A stretch of 64,000 bases of DNA from Lepidostoma basale. Lineage: Eukaryota > Arthropoda > Insecta > Trichoptera > Lepidostomatidae. Below are positions 21,531 to 31,930 of this stretch, in pieces. The translations under genes were made by a program, and so were the position numbers. The stretch spans positions 186,001 to 250,000 of the forward strand of contig JAHDVF020000162.1 in assembly GCA_022606425.2 (NCBI GenBank), read 5' to 3'. Positions within the stretch are counted from its first letter, which is position 1; each line of letters starts with the position of its first letter. The notes below the pieces were generated by a model, which did no database searches, was not told the DNA's origin, and worked only from the letters and a program-made list of their open reading frames with translations.

Positions 21531-21958
21531 GTGTCTTGAATAATGATGTAAAACTTCTTATTACATAATTAATACGAATGAAAACGTCTGTTTTATACTA
21601 GTTTTATTATATTCTACGGGAGTGACACGTCTGTCCTTGCTAAGGCACTATCAAATGTAGCGAGAATCAAACTGTTGATATCCCCGAGCTAATGGAGCAG
21701 AATAAGGTGATTGGAGTGGCTTCATACATTGTTAACTGTCTATTGTATCTTGAACAATGATGTAAAACTCCATATTAAATAATTAATACGAATGAAAACG
21801 TCTGTTTTATACTAGTTTTATTATATTCTATGGGAATGACACGTCTGTCCTTACTAAGGCACTCTCAAATGTAGCGAGAATCAAACTGTTTATATACCCG
21901 AGCTAATTGAGCATACTCTTGGTGAGAGCGAACCATGGTTATATATAGTACATTAAGG
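21531..21958 (+). repeat. 214 bp tandem duplication just downstream of UGT
   Basis: The word TGTCTTGAA/TATCTTGAA plus about 200 following bases starts at 21531 and again at 21745. Part of a third copy (from AATGGAGCAGAATACGGTGA) lies at 22772-22858, beyond the family C LINE. The region is probably UGT 3' untranslated or flanking DNA. I see no clear AATAAA in the first unit. Confidence 0.85.
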
Positions 21959-21964
21959 GCGGTG

Positions 21965-22770
21965 ATATAAGAAGGTGTAAGGATACACGGGCAAGAGATA
22001 GACATGATAAGGTTTGCTGACGATATTGCTATGGTTGCTGAAAGTGAAGAGGAACTGCAGGAGGCCTTAGCAACTTTGCAAGGTATTCTTCAAGATAGCT
22101 ACAACATGAAGATAAATAAAGACAAAACAAAGCTGCTGAATGTAGGCCGAACGCAACATCAGATGAGAGTAGTGATGTCAGGAGTTCCACTAAAGAACAC
22201 CAAGGAGTTTGTCTACCTCGGGAGCAAAATAACATGGGACGGTCGGTCTAAGAGCGAGGTCGACAGCCGTATACATCAGGCTAGGCTTGCATTTAATAAA
22301 TGGTCGAAAATAATAGAATCAAATAATATAGACCTAAAACTGAGAATACTCCTCACCAAGACCTATGTATGGAGTATCTTGATGTACGGCTGCGAGACAT
22401 GGTGCCTATCCGAAAGAGATAAGCGGAGACTAGAGGCTTTTGATATGTGGTCCTATAGAAGACTATTAGGAATTTCCTGGAGAGACCACATCACGAATGA
22501 AGGCACCTGCTCAGGACCTTGTCCGAAAGGCGTGCAAGATGGATCGGCCATGTAATACGTCAAGAAGGTCTCTTGCATGCCATAATGGAGGGTATGACCG
22601 AGGGGACAAACTCTAGGGGACGCCCACGCCGAGAGTACCTGGAGGACCTGTTGGTGGACGTGCGCTGCTCATCATATGCACATTTCAAAAGAGCCGCACA
22701 AAACAGAGAAGAATGGAAGAGAAGAATAGAGGAAATTGCTGCAAACCAATCCCAGGATTGAAACTTTCTA
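21965..22770 (+). mobile_element. LINE family C copy 2
   Basis: It keeps the catalytic motif (MIRFADDIAMVAESEEELQE) and the C-terminal region. A deletion near 22503 breaks the frame into 22004-22555 and 22519-22761. It ends NQSQD with an ACTAACTAA tail. It inserted into the 214 bp repeat region. Confidence 0.88.
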
Positions 22771-22859
22771 ACTAACTAATGGAGCAGAATACGGTGATTG
22801 GAGTGGCTTCATACATTGTTAACTGTCTATTGTACCTTGAACAATGATCTAAAACTGTA

Positions 22860-23484
22860 TCTGTATCTTGTATCTGAGGAACCAAAGAAAATGCCAACAT
22901 GAAAGTTGTACGAAAGTTAAGAATACTAAAAAATACAAACATATATAAAAATAAAATATAGTGTACATATAATTTTAAAAAAGTACTTATCGCTAGCAGC
23001 CTCTGATACTTTTTGGCCATAATAACTAGTCATGCATCAACTACCCTACTTGATACATATAGTAAGGTTATACCTCAATTCTTCAACAATACATATGATA
23101 AGTGCAACTACATCACATAATGCATTTATGTTAAGGAAAATAGTTATTTGAATACAAATCTTGTAAAATTAGTGCGATTCTTCAAACATGTACATTTATG
23201 ACTAAGAAGCTATTGAATGCTAGAAAACAAGTCTGTACTAACTACAGCTAGTGCGTTCTTGATAAGTAAAATTGCGCTCCAAGTCTTATGAAAACTGAAA
23301 AACCGAGAAAATGAAGAAATCATGAAATGTCACTTTGAGAAAGTTGTAGATCTAGTTTTCCTGATACCAGATAATGTAATAACTCTATTTCGACAAAAAC
23401 CTTAGTTGATCGTAAGCGCAGCAGCATTAGTGAGTTATTAGACAGACATCTTTGAAAAATTAAAACACTACAAGGAGCAAACAA
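22860..23484. other. No recognised gene or repeat
   Basis: AT-rich sequence with only short frames that show no family resemblance. Confidence 0.4.
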
Positions 23485-23742
23485 GACCTTTCTTCTCTTC
23501 TTCTTCCTCAGCCTATTCCCGTCCACTCCTGGACAAAGGCCTCCTCCATTCACTTCCATGTCACTTAGTCTTGTGCAGACTGCATCCAGGTTATTGCGAC
23601 GTGTCTGTTCATATCATCCTTCCACCGTAGTTGCGGACGCCCTGCACTTCTCTTTGCCGTCCACGGTCTCCAAGTCAGCAGTCTTCTTGTCCACTTTTCA
23701 TCTGAGCTTCTGGCTACGTGACTCACCTTGCTTTCCTTGGGA
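23485..23742 (-). mobile_element. LINE fragment related to family B
   Basis: The minus strand reads HVARSSDEKWTRRLLTWRPW then GRPQLRWKDDMNRHVAITWM and KWMEEAFVQEW. The left end carries a CTTCTTCTTCC (GAA) tail. Confidence 0.75.
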
Positions 23743-23743
23743 T

Positions 23744-23947
23744 TCACAAACAGAGCAAACAGTGGAACACATCATCACCTACTATCCAATCTTCACGCGT
23801 GATAGATGGAAACTGGAGAAGGAATGTCAAAGAAGAGACATCCACATCACAGATCTCCCAGCCATCCTCCGTAACAAAGGTACACTCTGCAGATTCGTTG
23901 ACTTCACAACCACAGTGGTGGATCGGTTGCGAGAGGCAAACAAATAA
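23744..23947 (+). mobile_element. C-terminal end of an R1/jockey-like LINE ORF2
   Basis: The frame reads TEQTVEHIITYYPIFTRDRW then DLPAILRNKGTLCRFVDFTT, the region after the RNase H or RT domain in such elements. It resembles the usual CPxCxxxxETVEHxxxxCPxF finger with the cysteines lost. Only this end is present. Confidence 0.6.
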
Positions 23948-24284
23948 CTAACATGTTTTTTACAGGTACGTCGCGTCCAGATTGAGGTTTTCCATGGTTC
24001 CCTCAGTTGTAAGGCAAATGTCGGGATGCTTATTAGCTAGTCCATGGAATCTCATAGATAGGAACTCCAATTCTCTTATTTTCATTTTTCAGTCTTACTT
24101 TCTTTCACCTCACCCCTCTCACCTTTCTTTCGACTTCTTTTGGCTATCTGCCCCCCTAATACTAAAGCCATATTACACCGTAGAAGCACAAATCAAACAT
24201 GTCCACACCGCCCTGATAATTAAAACGCAGGGCACCAATAATAAAGACAACAAGTAAAAAATATATGTAAGTATATATATTTAA
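23948..24284. other. No recognised feature
   Basis: Short frames only. Nothing matched a family I know. Confidence 0.4.
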
Positions 24285-24632
24285 TAATAAGTCCAAGGTA
24301 ATGATTTTTGAAAAAGAAGAAACCATGACAGTCTACAACATTAGCGTGAATGGTGAAAATTTGGAGCAAGTAGTTGAGTTCGTGTATTTAGGTAGTATGT
24401 TTACAGTGGAAAGGGATATTGAAAGAAGGGTTGGGGCAGGCAACAAAGTGAATGGTGCACTTAGAGTAGGCGGCCACATTCGAAGTCGGAAAAATCGACG
24501 AATGTTCATGTTACGACGTATGAATGTGGAGGAATCTAGAGAGGCATGTCAGGACAGAACGGTGTGGCGGTTTATCCTCTCAACCTACCCCTCCGGGGAA
24601 ACGGCGTGATGGTTAGTTAGTTAGTTTACACC
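24285..24632 (+). mobile_element. LINE family A copy with internal deletion
   Basis: A 102-residue frame (24301-24609) joins EFVYLGSMFTVERDIERRVG directly to the last 45 residues, so about 400 bp of the LINE are missing in frame. It ends with a TTAG tail. Confidence 0.82.
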
Positions 24633-24654
24633 ATCATGCATCTGAGTGCATGTC

Positions 24655-25172
24655 CTTGTATATGGTGTTTTTTTTAGTAGTTTGGTTTTCAAACTGGCCA
24701 CTTTGTTTCTACAGATTGTCAATTTGACAGTTAAAAGTTGATTTGTAGTCAGTACGTTTTGCCATTTCACTATGAATAGACAGAAGTCAGAAGTGCGCTT
24801 GCATATTGTGCAAATTTATTTTGAAAATCATGGTTCGGTTCGCCAAACTTATCGTGCGCTACGTCCATTTTACAGTCGTCATAATCGTCCACCCGAGCAA
24901 GAAATTCGGAAGATCACGGATCGTTTTCGCACCACGTACACTCTAGCGGATAATACGCATCCACAAAGACGACAATTGTCGAAAATTGGATTTCACGATT
25001 GCGCTTCATTCGAGCTAACCGTGGCGCTCATATGCCCGAAATCGCATTTAAACAATAATGGCATAAAATTATCTATTAAATAAATCCAATATTATAGACA
25101 TTAACATTATTTTAATGTCTTTTTTTCATTTTGAATATGTTTTGTATACCTATAAAAAAAACATCCCTATAT
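24655..25172 (+). mobile_element. Internally deleted DNA transposon with a DUF4817-type helix-turn-helix
   Basis: The frame from 24772 reads KSEVRLHIVQIYFENHGSVR then QTYRALRPFYSRHNRPPEQE, the N-terminal DUF4817 helix-turn-helix of insect mariner-like transposases. It then runs into sequence resembling the transposase end (GAHMPEIAFK in another frame near 25030), so the catalytic core is gone. Possible inverted ends are TATATGGTGTTTTTTTTAG (left) and, from the other strand, TATATAGGGATGTTTTTTTT (right). Confidence 0.65.
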
Positions 25173-25354
25173 ATCCATGCATATATCCAGATATGTATAT
25201 ATGAGTATGAATATATTGAAGAGAAATGTTAAACAGTGATTTCGAGACGGAATTTCAACTACTTTCAAGACGGCATAAATCATTTCAGCGTGTACAAAAG
25301 AAAAAACAATGAGCTGGGGAGAAAAAACAGGGCCCCGCAAGCTGTCATTCAGTG

Positions 25355-26281
25355 TGATATAGCCATGTCTCGTGGCATAATAGGTGAGGTTGCACTAGAC
25401 AAGTTTTACACGACCGAAAAGGCGTTTTCTCTCTGGAGGCTTGTTTGATCTTAGTTAAGTTTAATTTTAATTAGTGATAAGATAATGAAAGACATTTTAA
25501 AACACTAATCGTGATAATGACAATTCTGTGAGTGAAAATAAATAGCGTTCTGCCCCGGTATCGCAAAGCAGTTAGGTACTGCCGGGCCCAATTTTCGAGA
25601 GTGGCCGCACTTGAGAGGGGACGATCCAAACCTCCGCCCTGCAGAGTTCCGAGCAGCTCTCGCCCCAGTCTATCACCGGCCTCCGGGAAAGGAACATCTC
25701 CCCCTCGCGCGGACGCGCGCTGTAGGGGAGATCGCGAAGTGTTGTCTAAAAAGATCGCGAAGTGTTATACCGAACGCCGGGAAGTGATTCTGAAAAAGAT
25801 CGCGATATCGCCGCATGGCATCCGCAACCATGGCGTCAGCTCATCATCATTGGGACCTGATGCTGGCCACGGCTGTCTCAGCGAATGAGACCAGACCGCT
25901 CCTCGCCCGTCTTCGCGCCCGCCTCGCTCATCCCTCGGGTGTGGACGCCACGTGCCGGCTGGATCGACGACTTCGCAGATCAGATCAAGTAGTGTTAATT
26001 CAGTGACGGAGTAGCTTTAAGTCGTTGGCCAACGAATAGAAGTAAGTCATCTTTAGTTATAAGTGATCTTGTTTATTTGTTTTTGTATGTTTGTGTTTAA
26101 ATATAAGTGTAAATAGCAAATATTGGTTTCAATCTCATATCCCGGAGCATCTTAGAGACCGAATAATAATCACATTAGCGAATAAACACTGGGCAATACG
26201 TGTGAGGAAGTGCTTCGAGATATGGAGTGAGATACGACTAATCGTCATGTTTCACCCTGTGTCGGCGCCATCTTACTTACA
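25355..26281 (+). repeat. Solo LTR 1 (TG..CA, 927 bp, 4 bp target duplication AGTG)
   Basis: It starts TGATATAGCC and ends TTACTTACA, with AGTG at 25351-25354 and 26282-26285. It contains a GC-rich block (about 25560-25980), a GAATAGAAGTAAGT donor-like site, and AATAAA near 26180. Other copies in the window share both ends. The internal retroelement genes are absent. It lies 240 bp upstream of the first zinc-finger ATG. Small frames inside are not called as genes. Confidence 0.82.
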
Positions 26282-26312
26282 AGTGCTTATAAACAACATT
26301 AACAAATAACTT

Positions 26313-26320
26313 GTCTATGG
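26313..26320 (+). promoter_or_regulatory. GTCTATGG motif upstream of zinc-finger gene 1
   Basis: It lies 208 bp before the ATG and 32 bp after the solo LTR. The same word lies upstream of the other four family members. Promoter role is inferred from position and conservation only. Confidence 0.45.
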
Positions 26321-26520
26321 TAACTACATTCGCTAGTCGATGTTCGGATCTGTCACGCTTTATCAGCTGACGTTCTGCTTGGTGTCAGCAGAACGCGTAT
26401 ATATGTGTCATTGTTATTTCCTTTTTGTATTAAACAGTTAAGTTATAATAACAGTAATCATAATGTTTTTATAATATGTTTTTAACCGTTGCCTACAGAA
26501 CCTAAAATTAAGTTAGGACG

Positions 26521-28356
26521 ATGGAATGCGCTTTGCCTGGGATCACCGAGCCCGAATGTTCGGGACAATCGGAGAGTGTGTTAATGGCTCGTGTTAAGTC
26601 TGAACAGGACTTGACTACATGGGATACCAACGGAGACGATAAGATTTCGGAGCAAAATTCACCGAACATCACAATTGTCAAGATTGAATCTCTCGCAGAG
26701 GAAACCGATTGTAAAAATGATGACCTAATTAGCGAAAACAAAGAAAATAGTTCGAAAACCACAACTGATGTCAAGTCTAAGCCGCCAACTATTAAAAGCG
26801 AAATTGAGAGTGACAAAAATTTCTCCGTAGATACAGACGTGTCAAGGCTTGTGAAAGAAGATCCCGTAGAATTTAATGGTGCTAGTGAGAGTGGAAAATC
26901 ACTTAATTGTTCGACCTGTAACAAATCTTTTAAAACAAAAACGGAATTAAATTTTCATTTGCATACTCATTCAGATATAAAACAATTTAAATGCTCAACA
27001 TGCAACAAAACTTTTAAAAGAAAATCGGGATTGAAAAATCATTTGTTAATTCATTCAGGTTTAAAACCATTTGAATGTTCGAAATGCAACAAATCGTTTA
27101 GAACAAAATCAGATTTAAATGGTCATTTACTAACTCACTCAGATATAAAACCATTTAAATGTTTAACGTGCAACAAATGTTTTAAAAGAAAATCGGCATT
27201 AAATAGTCATTTGATTGTTCATTCAGATTTGAAACCATTTAAATGTTCAACGTGCAACAAATCGCTAAAAACAAAATCAGATTTAAATTATCATTTACTA
27301 AGTCATTCAGATATAACACCCTTCAAATGTTCAACGTGCAATAAATCTTTTAAAAGAATATCGTCATTAAATAGTCATTTGTTAATTCATTCAGATTTAA
27401 AACCTTTTGATTGTTCAACGTGCAACAAATCTTTTAAAACGAAAACAGAATTGTATAGTCATTTTTTTGTTCATTCAGATATAAAACCATTTCAATGTTC
27501 GACGTGCAACAAATCGTTTAGAAAAAAATCAGAATTAAATAGCCATTTAATCACTCATTCCGATACAAAACTTTTCAAATGTTCAATCTGTAACAAAGCA
27601 TTCAAAAGAATAAATATTTTAAAAAAGCATTTGGCTAGTCATTCAGGTATAAAATCATTTGAATGTTCGCTTTGTAGCAATCGATTTTCATCCAAATCGT
27701 GTTTAATAAACCATTTTCTCAAGCACTCTGCCGAAAAACCGTTTTCATGTTCAACCTGTAACAAACGGTTTAAAACAAAAAGGGCATTAAATATTCATTT
27801 GCTTGCTCATTCAAATTTAAAATTATTTGAATGTTCGACGTGCAACAAAAGTTTTAAAGCGGAAGAATATTTAAATAAACATTTGCGTATTCACTCAGAT
27901 GAACAATCATTTGAATGTTCGATTTGCAGCAAACGATTTCCTTACAAATCGTGCTTAATAAAACATTTACTCAACCACTCCGACGAAAAACCTTTTTCAT
28001 GTTCGATCTGCAACAAATCTTTTAAGAGAAAATCGGCATTATTAAATAGTCATATGTTTATTCATTCAGGTTTAAAACCATTTGAATGCTTGACATGCAA
28101 CAAATCGTTTAAAACAAAACCAGATTTAAATAATCATGCCCTTATTCATTCAGATATAAAACCATTCCAATGTTCGACTTGCAACAAATATTGTAAAACA
28201 AAATCAGCTTTCACTAGTCATTTGTTATCTCATTCAGATATAAAACCATTTATATGTTCGACATGCAACAAATCTTTCAAAACAAAATCGGCAATAAAAT
28301 GTCATTTGGTTACTCATTCTGATGTAAAACTTTTGAAAACCCGTGTTCGTGTTTAA
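26521..28356 (+). CDS. C2H2 zinc-finger protein 1 (611 aa, 17 fingers)
   Basis: A probable nuclear DNA-binding protein; targets are unknown. Residues 1-129 form an acidic N-terminal region with repeated Psi-K-x-E sites (RVKSEQ, IVKIES, TIKSEI, LVKEDP), the consensus for SUMO attachment. From residue 130 there are 17 C2H2 fingers of the form CSTCNKSFKTKSDLNSHLLTH. The linker is HSDIKPF in place of the usual TGEKP. Finger 14 has one extra residue between the second Cys and first His (CSICNKSFKRKSALLNSHMF). Helix residues are very alike between fingers, so the array has been homogenised. Single exon; the ATG agrees with the N-termini of the paralogues. Decayed finger sequence follows the stop. 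Confidence 0.92.
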   Translation: MECALPGITEPECSGQSESVLMARVKSEQDLTTWDTNGDDKISEQNSPNITIVKIESLAEETDCKNDDLISENKENSSKTTTDVKSKPPTIKSEIESDKNFSVDTDVSRLVKEDPVEFNGASESGKSLNCSTCNKSFKTKTELNFHLHTHSDIKQFKCSTCNKTFKRKSGLKNHLLIHSGLKPFECSKCNKSFRTKSDLNGHLLTHSDIKPFKCLTCNKCFKRKSALNSHLIVHSDLKPFKCSTCNKSLKTKSDLNYHLLSHSDITPFKCSTCNKSFKRISSLNSHLLIHSDLKPFDCSTCNKSFKTKTELYSHFFVHSDIKPFQCSTCNKSFRKKSELNSHLITHSDTKLFKCSICNKAFKRINILKKHLASHSGIKSFECSLCSNRFSSKSCLINHFLKHSAEKPFSCSTCNKRFKTKRALNIHLLAHSNLKLFECSTCNKSFKAEEYLNKHLRIHSDEQSFECSICSKRFPYKSCLIKHLLNHSDEKPFSCSICNKSFKRKSALLNSHMFIHSGLKPFECLTCNKSFKTKPDLNNHALIHSDIKPFQCSTCNKYCKTKSAFTSHLLSHSDIKPFICSTCNKSFKTKSAIKCHLVTHSDVKLLKTRVRV

Positions 28357-28530
28357 GCTGTTAGAAAAGCATTATAAAAAATCGATTGTAAATATTCATT
28401 TGAATTCTAATATAAAAAACTTCAACTGCTTAAAACGAAAGCATTTTTAAATGAACTTTAATGTATTCAGTCAAATGTAAAATTATTCAACGTGCAACTA
28501 GCGCTTTAAAACGAAGTCGGAATAACATTT
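28357..28530 (+). pseudogene. Decayed finger sequence after zinc-finger gene 1
   Basis: Words such as ATTATTCAACGTGCAACTAG and GCTTTAAAACGAAGTCGGAA correspond to finger codons with frameshifts and stops. The ancestral gene had more fingers at its 3' end. Confidence 0.65.
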
Positions 28531-28549
28531 TTATTTTATTTCCCTTATG

Positions 28550-29022
28550 TATAGAATCGAAGCATGGAACTAGCAAAAGAAGGATGAAAGTATAATAAAT
28601 GCAGTAGAAATGAGATCCCTTAGACGAATATGTGGATACTCTGCGTATGATCGAGTGTCGAATGAAAATCTAAGAAGTGAATGCGGTGCGAATGGCGGTG
28701 TTTTGAATAAAATAATGAAAGGATCATTAAGATGGTTTGGACACATGTAAAGAATGAACGAAGAAAGAATAGTAAAAAATATGTTAACGATGTAAATGGA
28801 ACTAGAAATAGAGGAAGACCGAGGAAAACGTGGCACAATCAAATAAATCAAATGTTGAATGTCGGCCACGTGAGGAGTCAGAGAAATCAATGCGCGTGCA
28901 TGGCACGATGTATAAATGTTGAGGAAGCGAGAGAAATATGTCAGGAAAGAAAAGTTTGGCAGTCCATTATTTCTGCCTACCCCTTCGGGGAGACGGCGTG
29001 ATGATTAGTTAGTTAGTTAGTA
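28550..29022 (+). mobile_element. LINE family A 3' fragment
   Basis: From AGCATGGAACTAGCAAAAGA to a TTAG tail. A stop after GGTTTGGACACATG and frameshifts break it. The last 89 residues remain open (28732-29001). Confidence 0.85.
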
Positions 29023-29130
29023 ATTAACACATTTTATATAATAAAATATAAATTACGTATTATGTATTATGAATTATAAATTATTAATTATGAAATATAA
29101 ATATTAAATTATTAAGTATAAATTATACAC

Positions 29131-29297
29131 GACGACCTTCATGGCCTAGTGGTAAGAGCTCTGACTGCCATACCGAAGGTTCCGGGTTCGATTCCCGGCG
29201 ATGGCAGTGTGATTGCTACACTGTCTTTTTTTCTGGCGTAGAATTCACGTGACAATAAAATGGCGAATGATTGGCTACCTATCACATAATAATAATA
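29131..29297 (+). mobile_element. tRNA-derived SINE
   Basis: The head has an RNA polymerase III A box (TGGCCTAGTGGTAAGAG) and a perfect B box (GGTTCGATTCC) at tRNA spacing, with a paired T arm (CCGGG..CCCGG). The two acceptor strands do not pair, so it is not a working tRNA gene. A short unrelated body (to about 29280) and a TAA-repeat tail follow. Confidence 0.75.
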
Positions 29298-29735
29298 ATA
29301 ATATGCTAACTTTTATAGCGCCGTTTTTGTGATGTAATCACCTCAATGGCGCATTAAGACGTGTTTTAAATCTAAAAATAAAAATTTTCGCGATCGGTTA
29401 AAATTATAGTAGAACAAAGCATAAACGTTTAAATTGGGTATGGAATATGAAAAAGATGGGTTTTCAGTTTAGATCTGAAATCTGTCCGATCATTTATGCA
29501 TCTGAGGTGTGAAGAGAGATTGTTCCAAGCTGATGGACCGGCTACCGCGAACGCTCGATCCCCGAAATTTGTACTGGGGCAACGCTTCGGCTCAACTAAT
29601 CTTCCTATTGCTGAGGAGTTCGCCGAGCGAAGTGTGGATTTCCCCCCACATGTCATGAGAATCAAGATAAAAAAATAAAATAAATTGTATACAGTAATTG
29701 GGTTTAAACGACCTGTTGTATACAAAAAAAAGAAA
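29298..29735 (-). mobile_element. LINE family G C-terminal end (CR1/L2-like), copy 1
   Basis: The minus-strand frame 29429-29725 ends with VEPKRCPSTNFGDRAFAVAG then PSAWNNLSSHLRCINDRTDF and RSKLKTHLFH, the common C-terminal motif of CR1-like and related LINEs. The 3' untranslated part runs down to 29298. Confidence 0.8.
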
Positions 29736-29934
29736 AAAAAAATATATATAATTTAAGCCACACGGTTTTTCGATTAAGTTTAGTTTTAGAATGCCCTACG
29801 CTAGGCGAAACCTAATTGTAATGCATACTTATGTTTTTATATTAATAAAACTCTATGTAAAACCAATCAAACAATTGCTTTTATTTATATTATTATTTAT
29901 GTCGATTTATAATATATTTTAAGTGCCCATCATT

Positions 29935-30012
29935 TTCTAATAATATGCTAACTTTAAAAGCGCCGTTTTGTGATGTATTAACCTCAAGGGCGCATTAAGA
30001 CGTGTTTTAAAT
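29935..30012 (-). mobile_element. LINE family G 3' end only
   Basis: GCGCCGTTTTGTGATGTA and GGCGCATTAAGACGTGTTTT repeat the sequence at 29312-29365. No coding part is attached. Confidence 0.7.
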
Positions 30013-30249
30013 CTAACGCAATCTAATCGCGCAGCCCCTCCCTCACCGGCTGCTTCACAGTCTGCATTACAGGTTGATTCTCCGGCTGCTGCTGTTGTGG
30101 TTCCATGTACGACTGGTACGAGTGCGGTTAGACCAATTAAATAGACAACATGTGCACCATCTAAAAATAACATTTTGTGTTAAATTATTTTTATTTTGTT
30201 ATTTTATTTTATATCATTGTATTTTATATTATTTGTTTTAGATTTATTT

Positions 30250-30448
30250 TGTGGGTGTCGGACGATCCAAGTGTGCGCGGGAGATGCCTATTGTTGGCGA
30301 TGAGGTTCGCAACACATCACACCGCGTCTCCCGCGGAGCGAAAAGAGAAGGATGGAGTGAAGGCATCAGTAAAAGTGTGACAGTCCATTCTTTCTGCCTA
30401 CCTTTTCGGGGAGACGGCGTGATGGTTAGTTAGTTAGTTAGTTAGTTA
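30250..30448 (+). mobile_element. Chimeric element with LINE family A 3' end
   Basis: About 110 bp of other sequence (GATGAGGTTCGCAACACATC, CCGCGGAGCGAAAAGAGAAG) precede the family A end AGTGTGACAGTCCATTCTTT, GGAGACGGCGTGATGG and a TTAG tail. The same head precedes the tail at 16425, so this could be a SINE that borrowed the LINE tail. Confidence 0.6.
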
Positions 30449-30449
30449 A

Positions 30450-30800
30450 AATCTAAATGTGAACGCTGCATCTGATTGATGTTATAATAGAACAAAATAT
30501 GCAAGTTTTAAATTGGGTATTAAATATGAAAATGGTTGGTTTTCAGCTTAGATCTGAAGTCTGTCGGATCATTTATGCATCTGAGGTGTGAAGGAAGATT
30601 GTTCCAAGCTGATGGACCGGCTATCGCAAACGCTCGATCCCCGAAATTTGTACTGGGGCAACGCTTTGGCTCAACTAATCTTCCTATTGCCGAGGAGTTC
30701 GCCGAGCGAAGTGTGGATTTCCTTGTATTTAGGCTGTCCGTTATACAGAGTTCGGATATATAATTTGGAGCCATTCCATGTAGCGCTTTGAAGATTGTCT
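30450..30800 (-). mobile_element. LINE family G C-terminal end, copy 2
   Basis: The minus frame 30520-30774 has STLRSANSSAIGRLVEPKRC and FGDRAFAIAGPSAWNNLPSH, nearly identical to copy 1. Confidence 0.82.
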
Positions 30801-31029
30801 AGCAGAGTTTATACTGGATTCTTTCTGGACTCTTAAGCTAGTAACATCATTGGAGATATAGAATCCTAGAAAAAACGGTTTTTGTGACCTTTGATCATGA
30901 ATAACTCACGACGCAGACGCTAAATTTTATGAGACTTTTGAGACAATTTTAGAACGCCAAAATGAAGGTGTATATGAGTTCCAGCTTATTATCTTTCAGG
31001 TTGAAGTTGACCGCTAATTTGACTGGACT

Positions 31030-31300
31030 ATAGGAAAAGACTGACCGAACAGTGCAGTCTTCAGAAGTTTATATTCTAGTCACACACTTAATACTAACAT
31101 GGAGGCTATTCCACGCCAACGGACCCGCAACGCTAAAAGCACGATCATAGAAACTTGCTTTTTTGCCTCTGACTGGGATTGTAATGTACTTCGCATTTGT
31201 TTCTACTGATTGAAATGGAGGTTGGCTTTCGGTTGGCATGGGTGTCACGTAGATGTCCGAAATATACGCTGGCGTTATCTGGTGTCGTGTCTTAAACACT
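31030..31300 (-). mobile_element. LINE C-terminal fragment related to family G
   Basis: The minus frame reads ITPAYISDIYVTPMPTES and KKASFYDRAFSVAGPLAWNS. More distant than the two copies before it. Confidence 0.65.
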
Positions 31301-31394
31301 GAATAACTAACTAACTAACCATCACGCCGCGTCGGGGAGTTGGTAGAAGGCAGATTTCGCGGATAGCCGTGTTCCTCATCCCTATGATCCTGAG

Positions 31395-31930
31395 AGAAGG
31401 GTGAAGGATCATCTCAGATGCCTAAATAGCAACGGTTTCTCTGAATTCGCCAATCATCTGTTAGATATAAACCACACATATCTGAAAGATTCTCGCCTGA
31501 AAAGACTTCACAAAAATTCCCCGGGTATAAAATTAGATAATTTGGAAGCATTAGAAATTAAGAAAGCCCTTTTCAATAATCTGCCCTTAATTAATAATCA
31601 AACTAATCTTTCCCATAGTCCCATTCTAGCAATGTTCCCCATTGAAAATAATTTTACACATAAAAATAAAAAAAAATGAACTCCCCTGTTCACCGCTTAA
31701 ATCTGAATTAGAAAATTTCTATAATGAGCACGATTCATCGTTTTAACAGTTTATTCGTCCTCGCGCCCGCTTTCTCCTATCTCTCTTTCTCCCCTCCACA
31801 TAATATTTATTTCTTCATATGTTGTACTATGATTTTATATTTAGTTTACTTTCTCACCCTGACGAAGCTCCGGCGGGAGCGAAACCGGTTGATGTTACCA
31901 AATAAAGTGGTGTAAATATAAATGACTAAA
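31395..31930 (+). mobile_element. Penelope-like element, 3' part (GIY-YIG endonuclease end)
   Basis: The frame 31401-31679 reads GFSEFANHLLDINHTYLKDS, RLKRLHKNSPGIKLDNLEAL and EIKKALFNN. F-A-x-H-L-x-x-x-x-H and K-L-x-x-L-E-x-x-E-I-x-K are the end of the GIY-YIG endonuclease in Penelope-like proteins. The reverse transcriptase is absent. A structured 3' motif follows at 31859. Confidence 0.65.
31859..31890 (+). ncRNA. Hammerhead-like core in the Penelope-like 3' region
   Basis: CTGACGA, one extra A, a perfect 5 bp stem (GCTCC/GGAGC, loop GGCG), GAA, then the self-complementary ACCGGT and T. This is the order of a hammerhead ribozyme core with a palindromic stem III. The extra base and a weak stem I argue that it may not cleave. 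Confidence 0.4.

Noticed and set aside
25532..25888. Protein gene in the GC-rich block of LTR 1 (and similar frames at 32423-32902, 33483-33945, 46946-47234, 47749-48308)
   Set aside because: These frames occur in every LTR copy on both strands, have low-complexity composition, and do not keep one frame between copies.
29131..29204. Functional tRNA gene
   Set aside because: The A and B boxes are good but the 5' and 3' acceptor strands do not pair and a SINE-like body with TAA tail follows.
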